This document shows, one piece after another, positions 1 through 9,863 of a stretch of 64,000 nt of DNA. Position 1 is the stretch's first letter. Every line of letters starts with the position of its first letter. This DNA is from Streptomyces olivochromogenes (GTDB taxonomy: Bacteria > Actinomycetota > Actinomycetes > Streptomycetales > Streptomycetaceae), in contig NZ_JADDRL010000007.1 of the NCBI RefSeq assembly GCF_021538895.1, positions 1 through 64,000 on the forward strand, given 5' to 3'. The position numbers and the translations under genes were made by a program. Under the pieces are notes generated by a model. The model ran no database searches. It was given only the letters and a program-made list of their open reading frames with translations, and was not told the origin of the DNA.

Positions 1-32
1 AAAACCCCCGCATCGAAAGATGCGGGGGTTTT
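1..32. terminator. Bidirectional hairpin terminator
   Basis: A perfect inverted repeat: arms of 14 bases (four A, five C, then GCATC) around a GAAA tetraloop, ending in four T on either strand. It lies about 70 bases past the stop of the minus-strand DUF58 gene, so it can end that operon and any plus-strand gene entering from outside the window. Confidence 0.85.
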
Positions 33-104
33 CTGTGTTCCGGGGGTATTCCGATGCTCCTTTCCCCTTTGGCTTCCTCTGAGCATCGGATTTCGGTCTC
101 GGTA
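33..104. other. Short spacer, no gene seen
   Basis: This is the spacer between the palindromic terminator and the stop codon of the DUF58 gene. A small open frame crosses it but overlaps the DUF58 gene antisense and has no ribosome-binding site, so it is not called. Confidence 0.4.
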
Positions 105-1414
105 TCAGAGGCGGCCGGCCGCCTTCAACGCCAGATACGCGTCCGCCAAGGCCGGCGCCAGATCATCCGGCGTCGCATCGACAACCGTCACACCGTGCCG
201 ACGGAGCTGTTCGGCCGTGCGATGCCGTTCCGCCTGAGCCTGTGCGGCTGCCGCTGCTTCGTACACTGCGTCGACGTTCCCACGAGCTGCGGCCATTTGG
301 CTGATGTGTGGATCGGCCACTGAGGCAAGCAGAACCGTGTGCCGGTGGGTGAGTTGCGTGAGCACCGGCAGCAGACCTACCTCGACCGGGGCCGCGTCGA
401 GGGTCGTGAGCAGGACGATCAGGGAGCGGCGCGGAGCCGTACGCAGCGCGGTTGCGGTGAGTCCGCGGGCGTCGGTCTCGACGAGTTCCGGTTCGAGCGT
501 CGCCATGGCGTTGACCAGGGCCGGGAGGACATCGCCGGCCGCACGGCCCTGTACCAGGGCGCGGACCCGGCGGTCGTACGCGAGCAGGTCGACCCGGTCG
601 CCGGCCCGGGACGCGAGCGCCGCGAGCAGCAGAGCCGCGTCCATGGAGGCGTCCAGGCGCGGGGCGTCACCCACACGGCCCGCCGAGGTACGGCCGGTGT
701 CGAGGACGACGAGGATGTGCCGGTCGCGTTCGGGACGCCAGGTGCGTACGGCGACCGTGGTCTGGCGGGCCGTGGCACGCCAGTCGATGGAGCGGGTGTC
801 GTCGCCGGGAACGTACTCGCGCAGGCTGTCGAATTCCGTGCCTTCGCCGCGGGTCAGCACGCTGGTGCGGCCGTCGAGTTCACGCAAACGGGCGAGTTTC
901 GACGGCAGGTGCTTGCGGCTGGTGAACGGGGGCAGAACCCGTACAGTCCAGGGGACTCGGTGGGCGCCCTGCCTGGAGAACAGGCCGAGTGGGCCGTAGG
1001 AGCGGATGGTCACACGGTCGGCCTGGCGGTCGCCGCGGCGGGTGGGTCGCAGATGGGTCGTCACGCGGCGGCGTTCGCCGGCGGGCACCGTGAGACGGTG
1101 GCGCGAGGCGGCGACCTCCGTGCCGGGCTGCCAGCTGCTGGGTGGCCAGGCATCCCGCATCCGAGCCCGGAGCGGACGGCGGGACGGGTTGGTGACGGTG
1201 AGCGTCACGTCGGCTGCCTCGCCCAGGCGCACGGAGGTGTCGCCCGAGCGGGTCAGCACCAGGCGTCGTACAGGCGCCGCGAGGGCGAAGTCGCAGGCGC
1301 AAGCCAGCGCCAGCGGACCGTTGACAGCGAGGAAGCCCGTCAGGCTGGGCTCCCAGATGCCGACAGGGATCGAGCCGAGGGCCGCCAGGAGGGCGGCGCG
1401 ACCGGTGAGGGCCA

Positions 1415-1415
<1 letters not shown>
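105..1415 (-). CDS. DUF58 domain-containing protein
   Basis: This 436-residue protein has two N-terminal hydrophobic stretches (about residues 5-50) and then a soluble part. It carries the DUF58 signature REYVPGDDTRSIDWRATAR, followed by a von Willebrand A-like segment (ILVVLDTGRTS). DUF58 proteins are regularly encoded beside MoxR AAA+ ATPases and are thought to be clients or partners in envelope or metal-insertion complexes; the exact role is unknown. The ATG shares one base with the TGA of the upstream moxR gene, so the two are translationally coupled. It is the last gene of a five-gene operon that ends at the palindromic terminator at the window edge. Confidence 0.88.
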
Positions 1416-2403
<988 letters not shown>

Positions 2404-2407
<4 letters not shown>

Positions 2408-3603
2408 GAACGGCGTACCTCTCTTTCGAGGGCGTCGAGTTGGTCGGACAGTGCGATAAGGGCGGTGTCGTCGCCTGGCGGCGGGCCGAACAGGAGGGAA
2501 TGCAGGGCTTGTCCGTTGCCGTGGAGGTGGGCGGACAGAGCGGGGAGCAGGGCCTCGGTGGTGTGCGCCTGGGCCGCGGGGACGCCGACGAGGGGAGCCA
2601 GTCGGGTGCGGGTGGCGGAGCGTAGGGCGGCGGCCGCGCGGTCGCGGGCGTTGGCCTTGCGGTAGAGGCGGGCGCGGCCTTCGACGGTTTCGGAGGCGCG
2701 GATCGCCACGGGGAGTCTTTCGGGCACCAGAGGGCCGAGTCGGCGTGCCCTCCAGAGAGCGGCGAGGGCCGCGGCGAAGAACAGCTGCAGCGTGGCCCAC
2801 AGCCATCCGGACGGGAGCAGGTCGAAGAAGCCCTTCTGCTCGCCCGTGCCGGTGGCCGTGGCGTCGGAGAGCGAGGGGAGGTACCAGACCAGATGGGGGC
2901 GGGAGCCGAGGAGTTGAAGGGCGAGCGAGGCGTTGCCCTGCTCGTCGAGGCGGTCGTTGTAGAGGATGTCGGGCGCGCCGAGGACGACGGTGTCGCCGCC
3001 TCCCGATGCCGCGGGGACGCGTACCAGGGTGGCCAGGCGCTCGCTCGGGTAGCACGAGTCGGCGTCGAGATGGCTCGTGGTGTAGCGGATACCGCCGGTG
3101 TCGGCGCTGCCCGCGCGCCGGGCGGCCGGCAGGGCGCAGTCGGGGGACAGCGTGGAGTCGAGGCTGGTGGCCGGGTCCGCGGTGACTCCGGGGGCGAGCC
3201 GTTCGACGGACCAGCTGCCGGGCGCGACCAGGACGGTGCGCCCTCCGGAGTGGGCGGTCGCGTAGTGCAGTTGGCTCTGCTGACGGTGGGTCAGCAGGTC
3301 GGGGACGGCCACCAGGAGGGTGGTGTCCGGGCCGGCCGCGGCGCGGGCCTCGTCGAGGGTAGTGACCACGCGGGTGGACACGCCGCGCTCGGCGAGGAGT
3401 GCGGACACGGCACGGCTGCCGTAGGGGTCGACGGAGCGCGGGTCGAGGCTGCCGTGGTGGACGTCGGAGCGGACGACGGCGATGGCGACGGCACCGACCA
3501 GGAGCAGTACGAGGGCGAGTACGACGCCGCGCGAACGGGTCCACACCTGGCGGGCGGTGGGCGAGGCCGAGGTGGACGGGAGCGTGGTGGCCCCGGTGGT
3601 CAT
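2404..3603 (-). CDS. DUF4350 membrane protein
   Basis: A 399-residue protein with one membrane segment near residues 26-44 (VVLALVLLLVGAVAIAVV), a roughly 200-residue extracytoplasmic part and a second membrane segment around 265-285, followed by a basic cytoplasmic tail. The stretch DPRSVDPYGSRAVSALLAE is typical of DUF4350, where a short GATase-like fold predicts ligand or partner binding. Its function is unknown. The start overlaps the stop of the DUF4129 gene as ATGA, and the end overlaps moxR, so it lies inside a tightly coupled operon. The conserved DUF4129-DUF4350-MoxR-DUF58 order argues for one membrane complex. Confidence 0.85.
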
Positions 3604-4325
3604 TCGGCGGCCCCCTTGTGGGTGGTGTGGGCCGCGCTGTTCGTGCTGCTCGCCAGGACCGGCTTGCTGCGCTCCAGGTCGCGGTCGAGTTCGGCGATGC
3701 GGTGGTACGACTGCTCGCTCGACCGGCGTCCGCCGTACGTCACGTCGTCGAACTCCCGGGCGGCGGTGCGCAGCCGGTCGGTGTGCGAGGGCAGTGCGCG
3801 ACCGGCCTCCGCCGCCGCCTCGTCGGCGGTGCGGCCGGGGCGGACGTCGAGCAGGGCGCGCTCTTCGAGGGAGCGGACGATGGCCCGCATGCGTTCTTGG
3901 AGGGCCTGGTTCCAGTGGCCCTGGGCCGCGTGTGCCTCGGCGGCCGCGCGGTGTTCGGCGGCGCTGCGGGGGCGGTCGTCGAACAGCGCGGGGGCGGAGG
4001 CGGCTTGGCGGTGCGGGGTGCCCAGGCGCCACCAGAGGGCGGCCAGTACCGCGATCACGGCCAGGATCACGACGAGGAGGCCGATCGTTCCTCCGGGTGT
4101 CGCGGCCGCGGCCGTGTTGAGCAGCCTGTCGAGCCAGTTCCAGAAGGCGTCCAGGGCCCGCTGGAGCAGGCCGGGATCGTTTTCGTGGTACATCCGCTTG
4201 GCCAGCTCACGCCGGGCCGCCTCCCGCGCGGGATCGCGCGGGATGGTCACCGGTGGCTCGTCGCCCGAGCGCGCCAGTGACAGCACGGCCGACGCCGTGG
4301 TGAGAACTCCCCCCGCCAGAGTCAC
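3600..4325 (-). CDS. DUF4129 membrane protein
   Basis: This protein has 241 residues from the GTG at 4325, which has GGGAG eight bases upstream. An ATG at 4364 would add 13 residues and overlap the upstream gene, so GTG is preferred. A central membrane segment (GLLVVILAVIAVLAALWW) is followed by a DUF4129 C-terminal domain rich in charged residues, including the stretch DDVTYGGRRSSEQSYHRI. In other bacteria this domain is fused to transglutaminase-like proteins beside MoxR/DUF58 genes, but no transglutaminase domain is present here. The gene starts just after the stop of the Gly/Tyr-rich membrane protein and overlaps DUF4350 by four bases. The role is inferred only from the operon. Confidence 0.82.
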   Translation of the reverse strand: MTLAGGVLTTASAVLSLARSGDEPPVTIPRDPAREAARRELAKRMYHENDPGLLQRALDAFWNWLDRLLNTAAAATPGGTIGLLVVILAVIAVLAALWWRLGTPHRQAASAPALFDDRPRSAAEHRAAAEAHAAQGHWNQALQERMRAIVRSLEERALLDVRPGRTADEAAAEAGRALPSHTDRLRTAAREFDDVTYGGRRSSEQSYHRIAELDRDLERSKPVLASSTNSAAHTTHKGAAE

Positions 4326-4329
4326 CGTG

Positions 4330-5697
4330 TCAGCTCCCGGGGGTGGCGCCGTAGCCCTGGACACCGGCGGCGCGGGCCAGTTCGAGGTCGAGGGCCTCGC
4401 GCCGGATGCGCTGGTCGATGTAGAGGAGCACGGTCACGCCCGCCGTGATCGGGAACGTGATCATGGAGCCGATCACCGACCCGATCCCGCTGATGACGAG
4501 GTACGTCCAGCCGAGGTCGCCGGCGTTGCCGCTGAAGAGGTTGGAGACGCCGTCGCCGCTGACGGCGGCCGCGATCGCGGCGAAGGGGATGACGACGATC
4601 GACGCGACGATGTTCGCGATGATCGTGGCGAGCAGCTGGATGCCGAAGACCCGCCACCAGGAGCCGCGCACCAGCTTCGCGGAGCGGCTCATGGACTTGA
4701 GGATGCCCTGCTTCTCCAGCATCAGCGCCGGCGAGGCCAGGGAGAAGCGGATCATGAGCCACAGGGTGACGATGCCGGCTCCGAGGAGTCCGAAGATGGC
4801 AAGTGCCGCAGCGCCGCCGCCGCTTCCGCCGCCAACCGCCACGAGGATGCCGGGCAGCGCGCCGCAGAGCAGGATGCCGATGGCGATGAGCAGCAGCAGG
4901 AAGATCAGGCCGAACAGCTTGAGGACCTGGGGGCGGGCGTCGCGCCAGGCCTCGCCGATGCTCACCGGTTTGCCGAGTACGGCTCGGCTGGTGACCGTCG
5001 TCAGCAGGGCGGTCGCGATGATGGTGCCGATCATGGAGATCAGGACGACCGCGCCGGTGCTGAGCATGACCTCACCCAGGGCGTGGGTGACCTCGTCGAG
5101 CGAGGCGTGCGGGTCGCTGAGGGTCTTCGTGCTGGCGCTGTCGTTCAGGACGAGCCCCTGCAGGAGGATGACGAAGACCTCCGTGAGGACGGCGACGGTC
5201 AGCGAGATACCGAGGACCGTGCGCCAGTAGGTGCGCATGGTGGAGACGGCACCGTCGAGGATCTCACCGACGCCGAGCGGGCGCAGCGGGATCACGCCGG
5301 GCTTGGCGGCGGGCGGAGGTCCGCCCCAACCGCCGCCCCAGGCCCCGTATCCGCCGGGACCGCCGTAGCCACCTGGACCCCCGTAACCATCGGGGCCGCC
5401 GTATCCGCCCGGACCTCCGTAACCACCGCCGGGATGTCCGCCGCCCCAGCCCGGGCCGGGCGGTGGTGGCGGCGGTGCCTGGCCGGGGGCCGGGGCGCCG
5501 GTGGGCGCGGACCACTGGGCGGGTGGCGGCTGCTCCTTCGACCACTTCGAATCGCCGTCCTGCGGGCCCGTGCCCGGCTGTTCGGCGGGCTGTGCGGGGC
5601 CGGGGCGGTCGGCGGGCTCGGCAGGTCCGGACGCACCGGGTTCCTGCCCGTTGGACAGGGCGGATCCGGGCGAGGCCCAGCCCGGAGTGTCGTTCAT
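4330..5697 (-). CDS. Gly/Tyr-rich multi-pass membrane protein (glycerophosphodiester phosphodiesterase membrane-domain type)
   Basis: This 455-residue protein is the first gene of the operon. Its start at 5697 is chosen because of a clear GAAGGAG six bases upstream; the open frame 24 codons further out has no such site. Residues 1-150 are low complexity: Pro/Ala-rich, then repeats of GGYGGPGGYGGP. After this come about six hydrophobic segments (for example FGLIFLLLLIAIGILLCGAL) matching the membrane domain found at the N-terminus of some glycerophosphoryl diester phosphodiesterases. No catalytic phosphodiesterase domain is present. The Gly/Tyr repeat region is probably cytoplasmic and may mediate assembly. 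It is divergent from mtnA across 140 bp. Confidence 0.82.
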   Translation of the reverse strand: MNDTPGWASPGSALSNGQEPGASGPAEPADRPGPAQPAEQPGTGPQDGDSKWSKEQPPPAQWSAPTGAPAPGQAPPPPPPGPGWGGGHPGGGYGGPGGYGGPDGYGGPGGYGGPGGYGAWGGGWGGPPPAAKPGVIPLRPLGVGEILDGAVSTMRTYWRTVLGISLTVAVLTEVFVILLQGLVLNDSASTKTLSDPHASLDEVTHALGEVMLSTGAVVLISMIGTIIATALLTTVTSRAVLGKPVSIGEAWRDARPQVLKLFGLIFLLLLIAIGILLCGALPGILVAVGGGSGGGAAALAIFGLLGAGIVTLWLMIRFSLASPALMLEKQGILKSMSRSAKLVRGSWWRVFGIQLLATIIANIVASIVVIPFAAIAAAVSGDGVSNLFSGNAGDLGWTYLVISGIGSVIGSMITFPITAGVTVLLYIDQRIRREALDLELARAAGVQGYGATPGS

Positions 5698-5837
5698 CGA
5701 AGCTCCTTCACGGTGCCCGTCCGCGGTCGCGGTGGCAGGTTGGCAGCCATCGTGCCATGGGGTGGTCATCGAGCGACCGGCCGCGGTATGGGCTGCACAC
5801 CTTCAATTGTCCGCCGGATAGCGGGCAGACTGACCGC
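5698..5837. promoter_or_regulatory. Divergent promoter region, membrane-protein operon / mtnA
   Basis: This 140-bp spacer lies between the minus-strand operon and mtnA, so it must hold both promoters. The operon side has a strong ribosome-binding site (GAAGGAG). The mtnA side has no recognisable Shine-Dalgarno sequence before the ATG, which suggests a leaderless or weakly initiated message. No clear -35/-10 pair was identified. Confidence 0.35.
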
Positions 5838-6983
5838 ATGGCTGATCAGTACGCGCAAACCGGCGAGGGCAAGAGGCCGACTGAGATACCGGTGATCCGA
5901 TGGGAGGAGCCGCCCGAAGGTCCCGTCCTGGTCCTTCTGGACCAGACGCGGTTGCCGGCCGAGGAGGTCGAGTTGGTGTGCACGGACGCCCCGGCCCTGG
6001 TCGAGGCGATCCGTACGCTCGCCGTGCGCGGGGCGCCGCTGCTCGGCATCGCCGGGGCGTACGGTGTCGCGCTCGCCGCCGCGCGGGGCTTCGACGTGGA
6101 CGAGGCCGCGCAGGCGCTGGAGAGCGCCCGGCCCACGGCGGTGAACCTCTCCGTCGGCGTGGACAGGGCGCGGTCCGCCTACCGCGCCGCGCTCGCCCAG
6201 TCCGGGGAGTCCCGGCAGGCGGCCGCGGCGGCGCTGGCCGCGGCGCGTGTGCTGCACCGGGAGGACGCCGAGGCCAGCGCACGGATGGCCGGGCACGGTC
6301 TGGCGCTGCTCGACGAGCTGCTGCCCGGCGGCGGGCACCGCATCCTCACCCACTGCAACACCGGATCGCTGGTGTCGGGCGGTGAGGGCACGGCGTTCGC
6401 GGTGGCCCTCGCGGCGCACCGGGCCGGGCGGCTTCGGCGCCTGTGGGTGGACGAGACGCGTCCGCTGCTGCAGGGGGCCCGCCTGACGGGGTACGAGGCG
6501 GCCCGCAGCGGGATGGCGTACACGCTGCTCACCGACAACGCCGCCGGCTCGCTGTTCGCGGCGGGAGAGGTGGACGCGGTGCTGATAGGGGCGGACCGCA
6601 TCGCCGCGGACGGTTCGGTGGCGAACAAGGTGGGGAGCTACCCGCTCGCGGTGTTGGCCCGCTACCACCATGTGCCGTTCATCGTGGTGGCGCCGGTGAC
6701 GACGGTGGACGCGGGCACGGCGGACGGGGCGGCCATCGAGGTCGAGCAGCGCCCCGGGTACGAGGTGACCGAGGTCACAGCCCCGCAGGCGGCCGCCGCG
6801 GGCGCGGGAGGCGGTATACCGGTGGCTCCCCTGGGGACACAGGCGTACAACCCGGCGTTCGACGTGACGCCGCCCGAGCTGGTGACGGCGATCGTCACCG
6901 AGGAGGGCGTCGCCTCGCCCGTGACGGCACAGGCTCTTGCGGGGATGCTGGACCGCGCGCCGGTGCGCGAGTCCCGGGGCTGA
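5838..6983 (+). CDS. mtnA: Methylthioribose-1-phosphate isomerase
   Basis: MtnA converts 5-methylthioribose-1-phosphate to methylthioribulose-1-phosphate in methionine salvage, a cytoplasmic pathway. The 381-residue length fits the family. The catalytic Cys is Cys173 in THCNTGSL and the catalytic Asp is Asp253 in GADRI. The C-terminal block NPAFDVTPPELVTAIVTEEG is also characteristic. Related eIF2B-type sugar isomerases share the fold, but the Cys/Asp pair supports MtnA. The ATG at 5838 is chosen because upstream codons run antisense through the neighbouring operon promoter. No other salvage genes are adjacent. Confidence 0.93.
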   Translation: MADQYAQTGEGKRPTEIPVIRWEEPPEGPVLVLLDQTRLPAEEVELVCTDAPALVEAIRTLAVRGAPLLGIAGAYGVALAAARGFDVDEAAQALESARPTAVNLSVGVDRARSAYRAALAQSGESRQAAAAALAAARVLHREDAEASARMAGHGLALLDELLPGGGHRILTHCNTGSLVSGGEGTAFAVALAAHRAGRLRRLWVDETRPLLQGARLTGYEAARSGMAYTLLTDNAAGSLFAAGEVDAVLIGADRIAADGSVANKVGSYPLAVLARYHHVPFIVVAPVTTVDAGTADGAAIEVEQRPGYEVTEVTAPQAAAAGAGGGIPVAPLGTQAYNPAFDVTPPELVTAIVTEEGVASPVTAQALAGMLDRAPVRESRG

Positions 6984-7032
6984 CAGCCGCGCGGCGGACG
7001 AGGGCAGACAGTGACGGCCGGGTACGACTATC

Positions 7033-7078
7033 GTCACGGGCCAGTGACCCTCCTCACCAGCACGCCTGTCACTGTTAC
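7033..7078 (+). promoter_or_regulatory. Repeat elements upstream of mtrA (possible MtrA autoregulatory sites)
   Basis: An inverted repeat GTCAC-N6-GTGAC spans 7033-7048, and a tandem pair TGTCAC TGTTAC spans 7067-7078, ending nine bases before the mtrA start. MtrA of actinobacteria binds direct repeats of GTCAC/GTTAC-like cores, so these are candidate autoregulatory sites. The link is by resemblance only. Confidence 0.35.
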
Positions 7079-7087
7079 GAGAATGGG

Positions 7088-7777
7088 ATGATGTCGTTTA
7101 TGAAGGGACGAGTCCTTGTCGTCGACGACGACACCGCACTGGCCGAGATGCTCGGCATCGTGCTGCGTGGTGAAGGTTTTGAGCCGTCTTTCGTAGCCGA
7201 CGGCGACAAGGCGCTGGCCGCATTTCGTGAGACCAAACCGGATCTGGTGCTCCTCGACCTGATGCTGCCCGGCCGGGACGGCATCGAGGTGTGCCGCCTG
7301 ATCAGGGCGGAGTCCGGGGTGCCGATCGTGATGCTCACGGCCAAGAGCGACACCGTGGATGTCGTCGTGGGCCTGGAGTCGGGCGCGGACGACTACATCG
7401 TGAAGCCGTTCAAGCCGAAGGAGCTCGTCGCCCGGATCCGGGCGCGGCTGCGGAGGTCCGAGGAGCCGGCGCCCGAACAGCTCGCCATAGGTGACCTCGT
7501 CATCGACGTGGCCGGCCACTCCGTGAAGCGGGACGGTCAGTCGATCGCGCTGACGCCGCTGGAGTTCGACCTGCTGGTCGCGCTGGCCCGTAAGCCGTGG
7601 CAGGTGTTCACGCGCGAGGTGCTCCTGGAGCAGGTGTGGGGCTACCGGCACGCGGCCGACACCCGTCTGGTCAACGTGCATGTGCAGCGGCTGCGCTCCA
7701 AGGTCGAGAAGGACCCGGAGCGGCCGGAGATCGTGGTGACCGTCCGTGGTGTCGGTTACAAGGCCGGACCGAGCTGA
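7088..7777 (+). CDS. mtrA: Two-component response regulator MtrA
   Basis: The protein has 229 residues. The N-terminal receiver domain has acidic-pocket residues Asp13-Asp14 and phospho-acceptor Asp57 (LLDLMLPGRDG). Residues about 130-226 form an OmpR-type winged helix (LTPLEFDLLVALARKPWQVFTREVLL is the core, in two pieces). MtrA controls cell-wall, division and development genes and is the cognate regulator of MtrB. In-frame ATGs lie at 7088, 7091 and 7100; none has a strong ribosome-binding site. mtrB begins one base after the stop, and lpqB follows, giving the conserved actinobacterial mtrA-mtrB-lpqB operon. Confidence 0.96.
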   Translation: MMSFMKGRVLVVDDDTALAEMLGIVLRGEGFEPSFVADGDKALAAFRETKPDLVLLDLMLPGRDGIEVCRLIRAESGVPIVMLTAKSDTVDVVVGLESGADDYIVKPFKPKELVARIRARLRRSEEPAPEQLAIGDLVIDVAGHSVKRDGQSIALTPLEFDLLVALARKPWQVFTREVLLEQVWGYRHAADTRLVNVHVQRLRSKVEKDPERPEIVVTVRGVGYKAGPS

Positions 7778-7778
7778 T

Positions 7779-9863
7779 ATGTCCGGGGACAGTGCCGCTT
7801 CGGTTCCCGGACGGTCCGGGGCCCGTCCGGAGCGGCCTGTCGGCCGGAAGGCGGCGGGTTCGCGCTGGGGACGGTTCTTCGAGGGCGGGCTGCTGCAGGG
7901 CGGAGTCCAGGGCAGCCCGGTCCTCCGGTTGTTCATGCGCTTGGTGCGTCGGCCGCTGCTGCCCGTCATGCGGCTGTGGCGGCGCAACATCCAGCTCAAG
8001 GTCGTCGCCACGACGCTGCTGATGTCGCTGGGCGTCGTTCTGCTGCTGGGCTTCGTCGTGATCGGGCAGGTGCGCAACGGCCTGCTCGACGCCAAGGTGA
8101 AGGCCTCGCAGAGCCAGGCCACCGGTGGATTCGCGGTGGCCAAGCAGCAGGCCGACGAGGCGGCGAGCGGCGGCGGTGACGACGCGTCGGCGGTGGACGG
8201 ACGGCAGTCCCAGAACGTCATCCAGTGGATGAGCGACCTGGTCGAGTCGCTCTCCAGCGGTGGCCAGGGCGCCTTCGACGTGGTCACCCTCCCGGCCGGC
8301 GACGACAGCGGTGGCGGGCGCAGCCCGCGCGGTTCCGGGGACGTCGACCCGTCCGCCAGCGTGCCCGAGGCCCTGCGGGACCGGGTCAACAGCAGCCCGA
8401 CGGCGGCCCAGAGCTACACCCGCATCCTCTACAAGAACGGCAAGGACTCCCAGCCCGCGCTGGTCATCGGCAAGCAGGTCAACGACCCGAACGGTGACCC
8501 GTACGAGCTGTACTACCTCTTCCCGCTCACGCAGGAGGAGAAGTCGCTGAGCCTGGTCAAGGGCACGCTCGCGACCGCAGGGCTCTTCGTCGTCGTACTC
8601 CTCGGGGCCATCGCGTGGCTCGTGGTGCGCCAGGTCGTCACGCCCGTGCGGATGGCGGCCGGGATCGCCGAGCGGTTGTCCGCCGGACGCCTGCAGGAGC
8701 GGATGAAGGTCACCGGCGAGGACGACATCGCGCGGCTCGGCGAGGCCTTCAACAAGATGGCGCAGAACCTTCAGCTGAAGATCCAGCAGCTGGAGGACCT
8801 GTCGCGAATGCAGCGGCGGTTCGTGTCGGACGTGTCGCACGAGCTGCGCACCCCGCTGACGACCGTACGTATGGCCGCCGACGTCATCCACGAGGCCCGG
8901 GAGGACTTCGACCCGGTGACCGCGCGGTCGGCCGAGCTGCTCGCCGACCAGCTGGACCGGTTCGAGTCGCTGCTCGCGGACCTGCTGGAGATCAGCCGGT
9001 TCGACGCGGGCGCGGCGGCGCTGGAGGCCGAGCCGATCGACCTCAGGGACGTCGTGCGGCGGGTCGTCAGCGGCGCCGAGCCGCTCGCGGAGCGCAAGGG
9101 CACGCACATACGCGTGGTCGGTGACCAGCAGCCGGTCGTGGCCGAGGCGGACGCCCGGCGCGTGGAGCGGGTGCTGCGCAATCTCGTCGTCAACGCCGTC
9201 GAGCACGGCGAGGGCAAGGACGTCGTCGTCAAGCTCGCCTCCGCGGGCGGCGCGGTCGCCGTCGCGGTGCGCGACTACGGCGTCGGGCTCAAGCCCGGCG
9301 AGGCGACCCGGGTCTTCAGCCGCTTCTGGCGGGCCGACCCGGCACGCGCGCGTACCACCGGCGGTACGGGCCTGGGGCTGTCCATCGCCCTGGAGGACGC
9401 CCGGCTGCACGGCGGCTGGCTGCAGGCGTGGGGTGAGCCGGGCGGCGGCTCGCAGTTCCGGCTCACGCTGCCGCGCACGGCCGACGAGCCGCTGCGGGGC
9501 TCGCCGATACCGCTGGAGCCGAAGGACTCGCGTCGCAACCGTGGGCTGACCGACGCCGGTCTGCCGCGCGGAGGCGAGGACAAGCGCGCCACCGTGCCGG
9601 TGCAGCAGACGGGCGGTCATGCGCCGCTGCCGCCCCGTGCCCCGATCGCACAGCGGCTGACGGCCGCCGTTCCCGCCGCCGACCCGACGGCGCTGCCGGG
9701 CAACGGCGCGCGCGTGGTGCCCCGGCCCACCGGAAGCGCACGACGCCAGGACGACGCGCCCGCCGCCGACGCGGCGCGCGACGAGACCGGAGACGGGCCG
9801 GGCGGGGCGGCCTCCGGCGAGGGGGACTCGAACAAGCCAGGGGAGGCATTTCGTGGGCGTTGA
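7779..9863 (+). CDS. mtrB: Sensor histidine kinase MtrB
   Basis: This 694-residue protein has a membrane segment at about 85-105 (VVATTLLMSLGVVLLLGFVVI), an extracytoplasmic sensor domain, a second membrane segment around 265-287, a HAMP linker, a HisKA domain with phospho-accepting His354 in SDVSHELRTPL, and an HATPase domain (NLVVNAVEHGEG, DYGVGL, GGTGLGLSIA). The last roughly 120 residues are disordered and Pro/Ala-rich. The ATG at 7779 lies one base after the mtrA stop. The 3' end overlaps lpqB by 11 bases. In this family LpqB interacts with the MtrB sensor domain and modulates signalling. Confidence 0.96.
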   Translation: MSGDSAASVPGRSGARPERPVGRKAAGSRWGRFFEGGLLQGGVQGSPVLRLFMRLVRRPLLPVMRLWRRNIQLKVVATTLLMSLGVVLLLGFVVIGQVRNGLLDAKVKASQSQATGGFAVAKQQADEAASGGGDDASAVDGRQSQNVIQWMSDLVESLSSGGQGAFDVVTLPAGDDSGGGRSPRGSGDVDPSASVPEALRDRVNSSPTAAQSYTRILYKNGKDSQPALVIGKQVNDPNGDPYELYYLFPLTQEEKSLSLVKGTLATAGLFVVVLLGAIAWLVVRQVVTPVRMAAGIAERLSAGRLQERMKVTGEDDIARLGEAFNKMAQNLQLKIQQLEDLSRMQRRFVSDVSHELRTPLTTVRMAADVIHEAREDFDPVTARSAELLADQLDRFESLLADLLEISRFDAGAAALEAEPIDLRDVVRRVVSGAEPLAERKGTHIRVVGDQQPVVAEADARRVERVLRNLVVNAVEHGEGKDVVVKLASAGGAVAVAVRDYGVGLKPGEATRVFSRFWRADPARARTTGGTGLGLSIALEDARLHGGWLQAWGEPGGGSQFRLTLPRTADEPLRGSPIPLEPKDSRRNRGLTDAGLPRGGEDKRATVPVQQTGGHAPLPPRAPIAQRLTAAVPAADPTALPGNGARVVPRPTGSARRQDDAPAADAARDETGDGPGGAASGEGDSNKPGEAFRGR

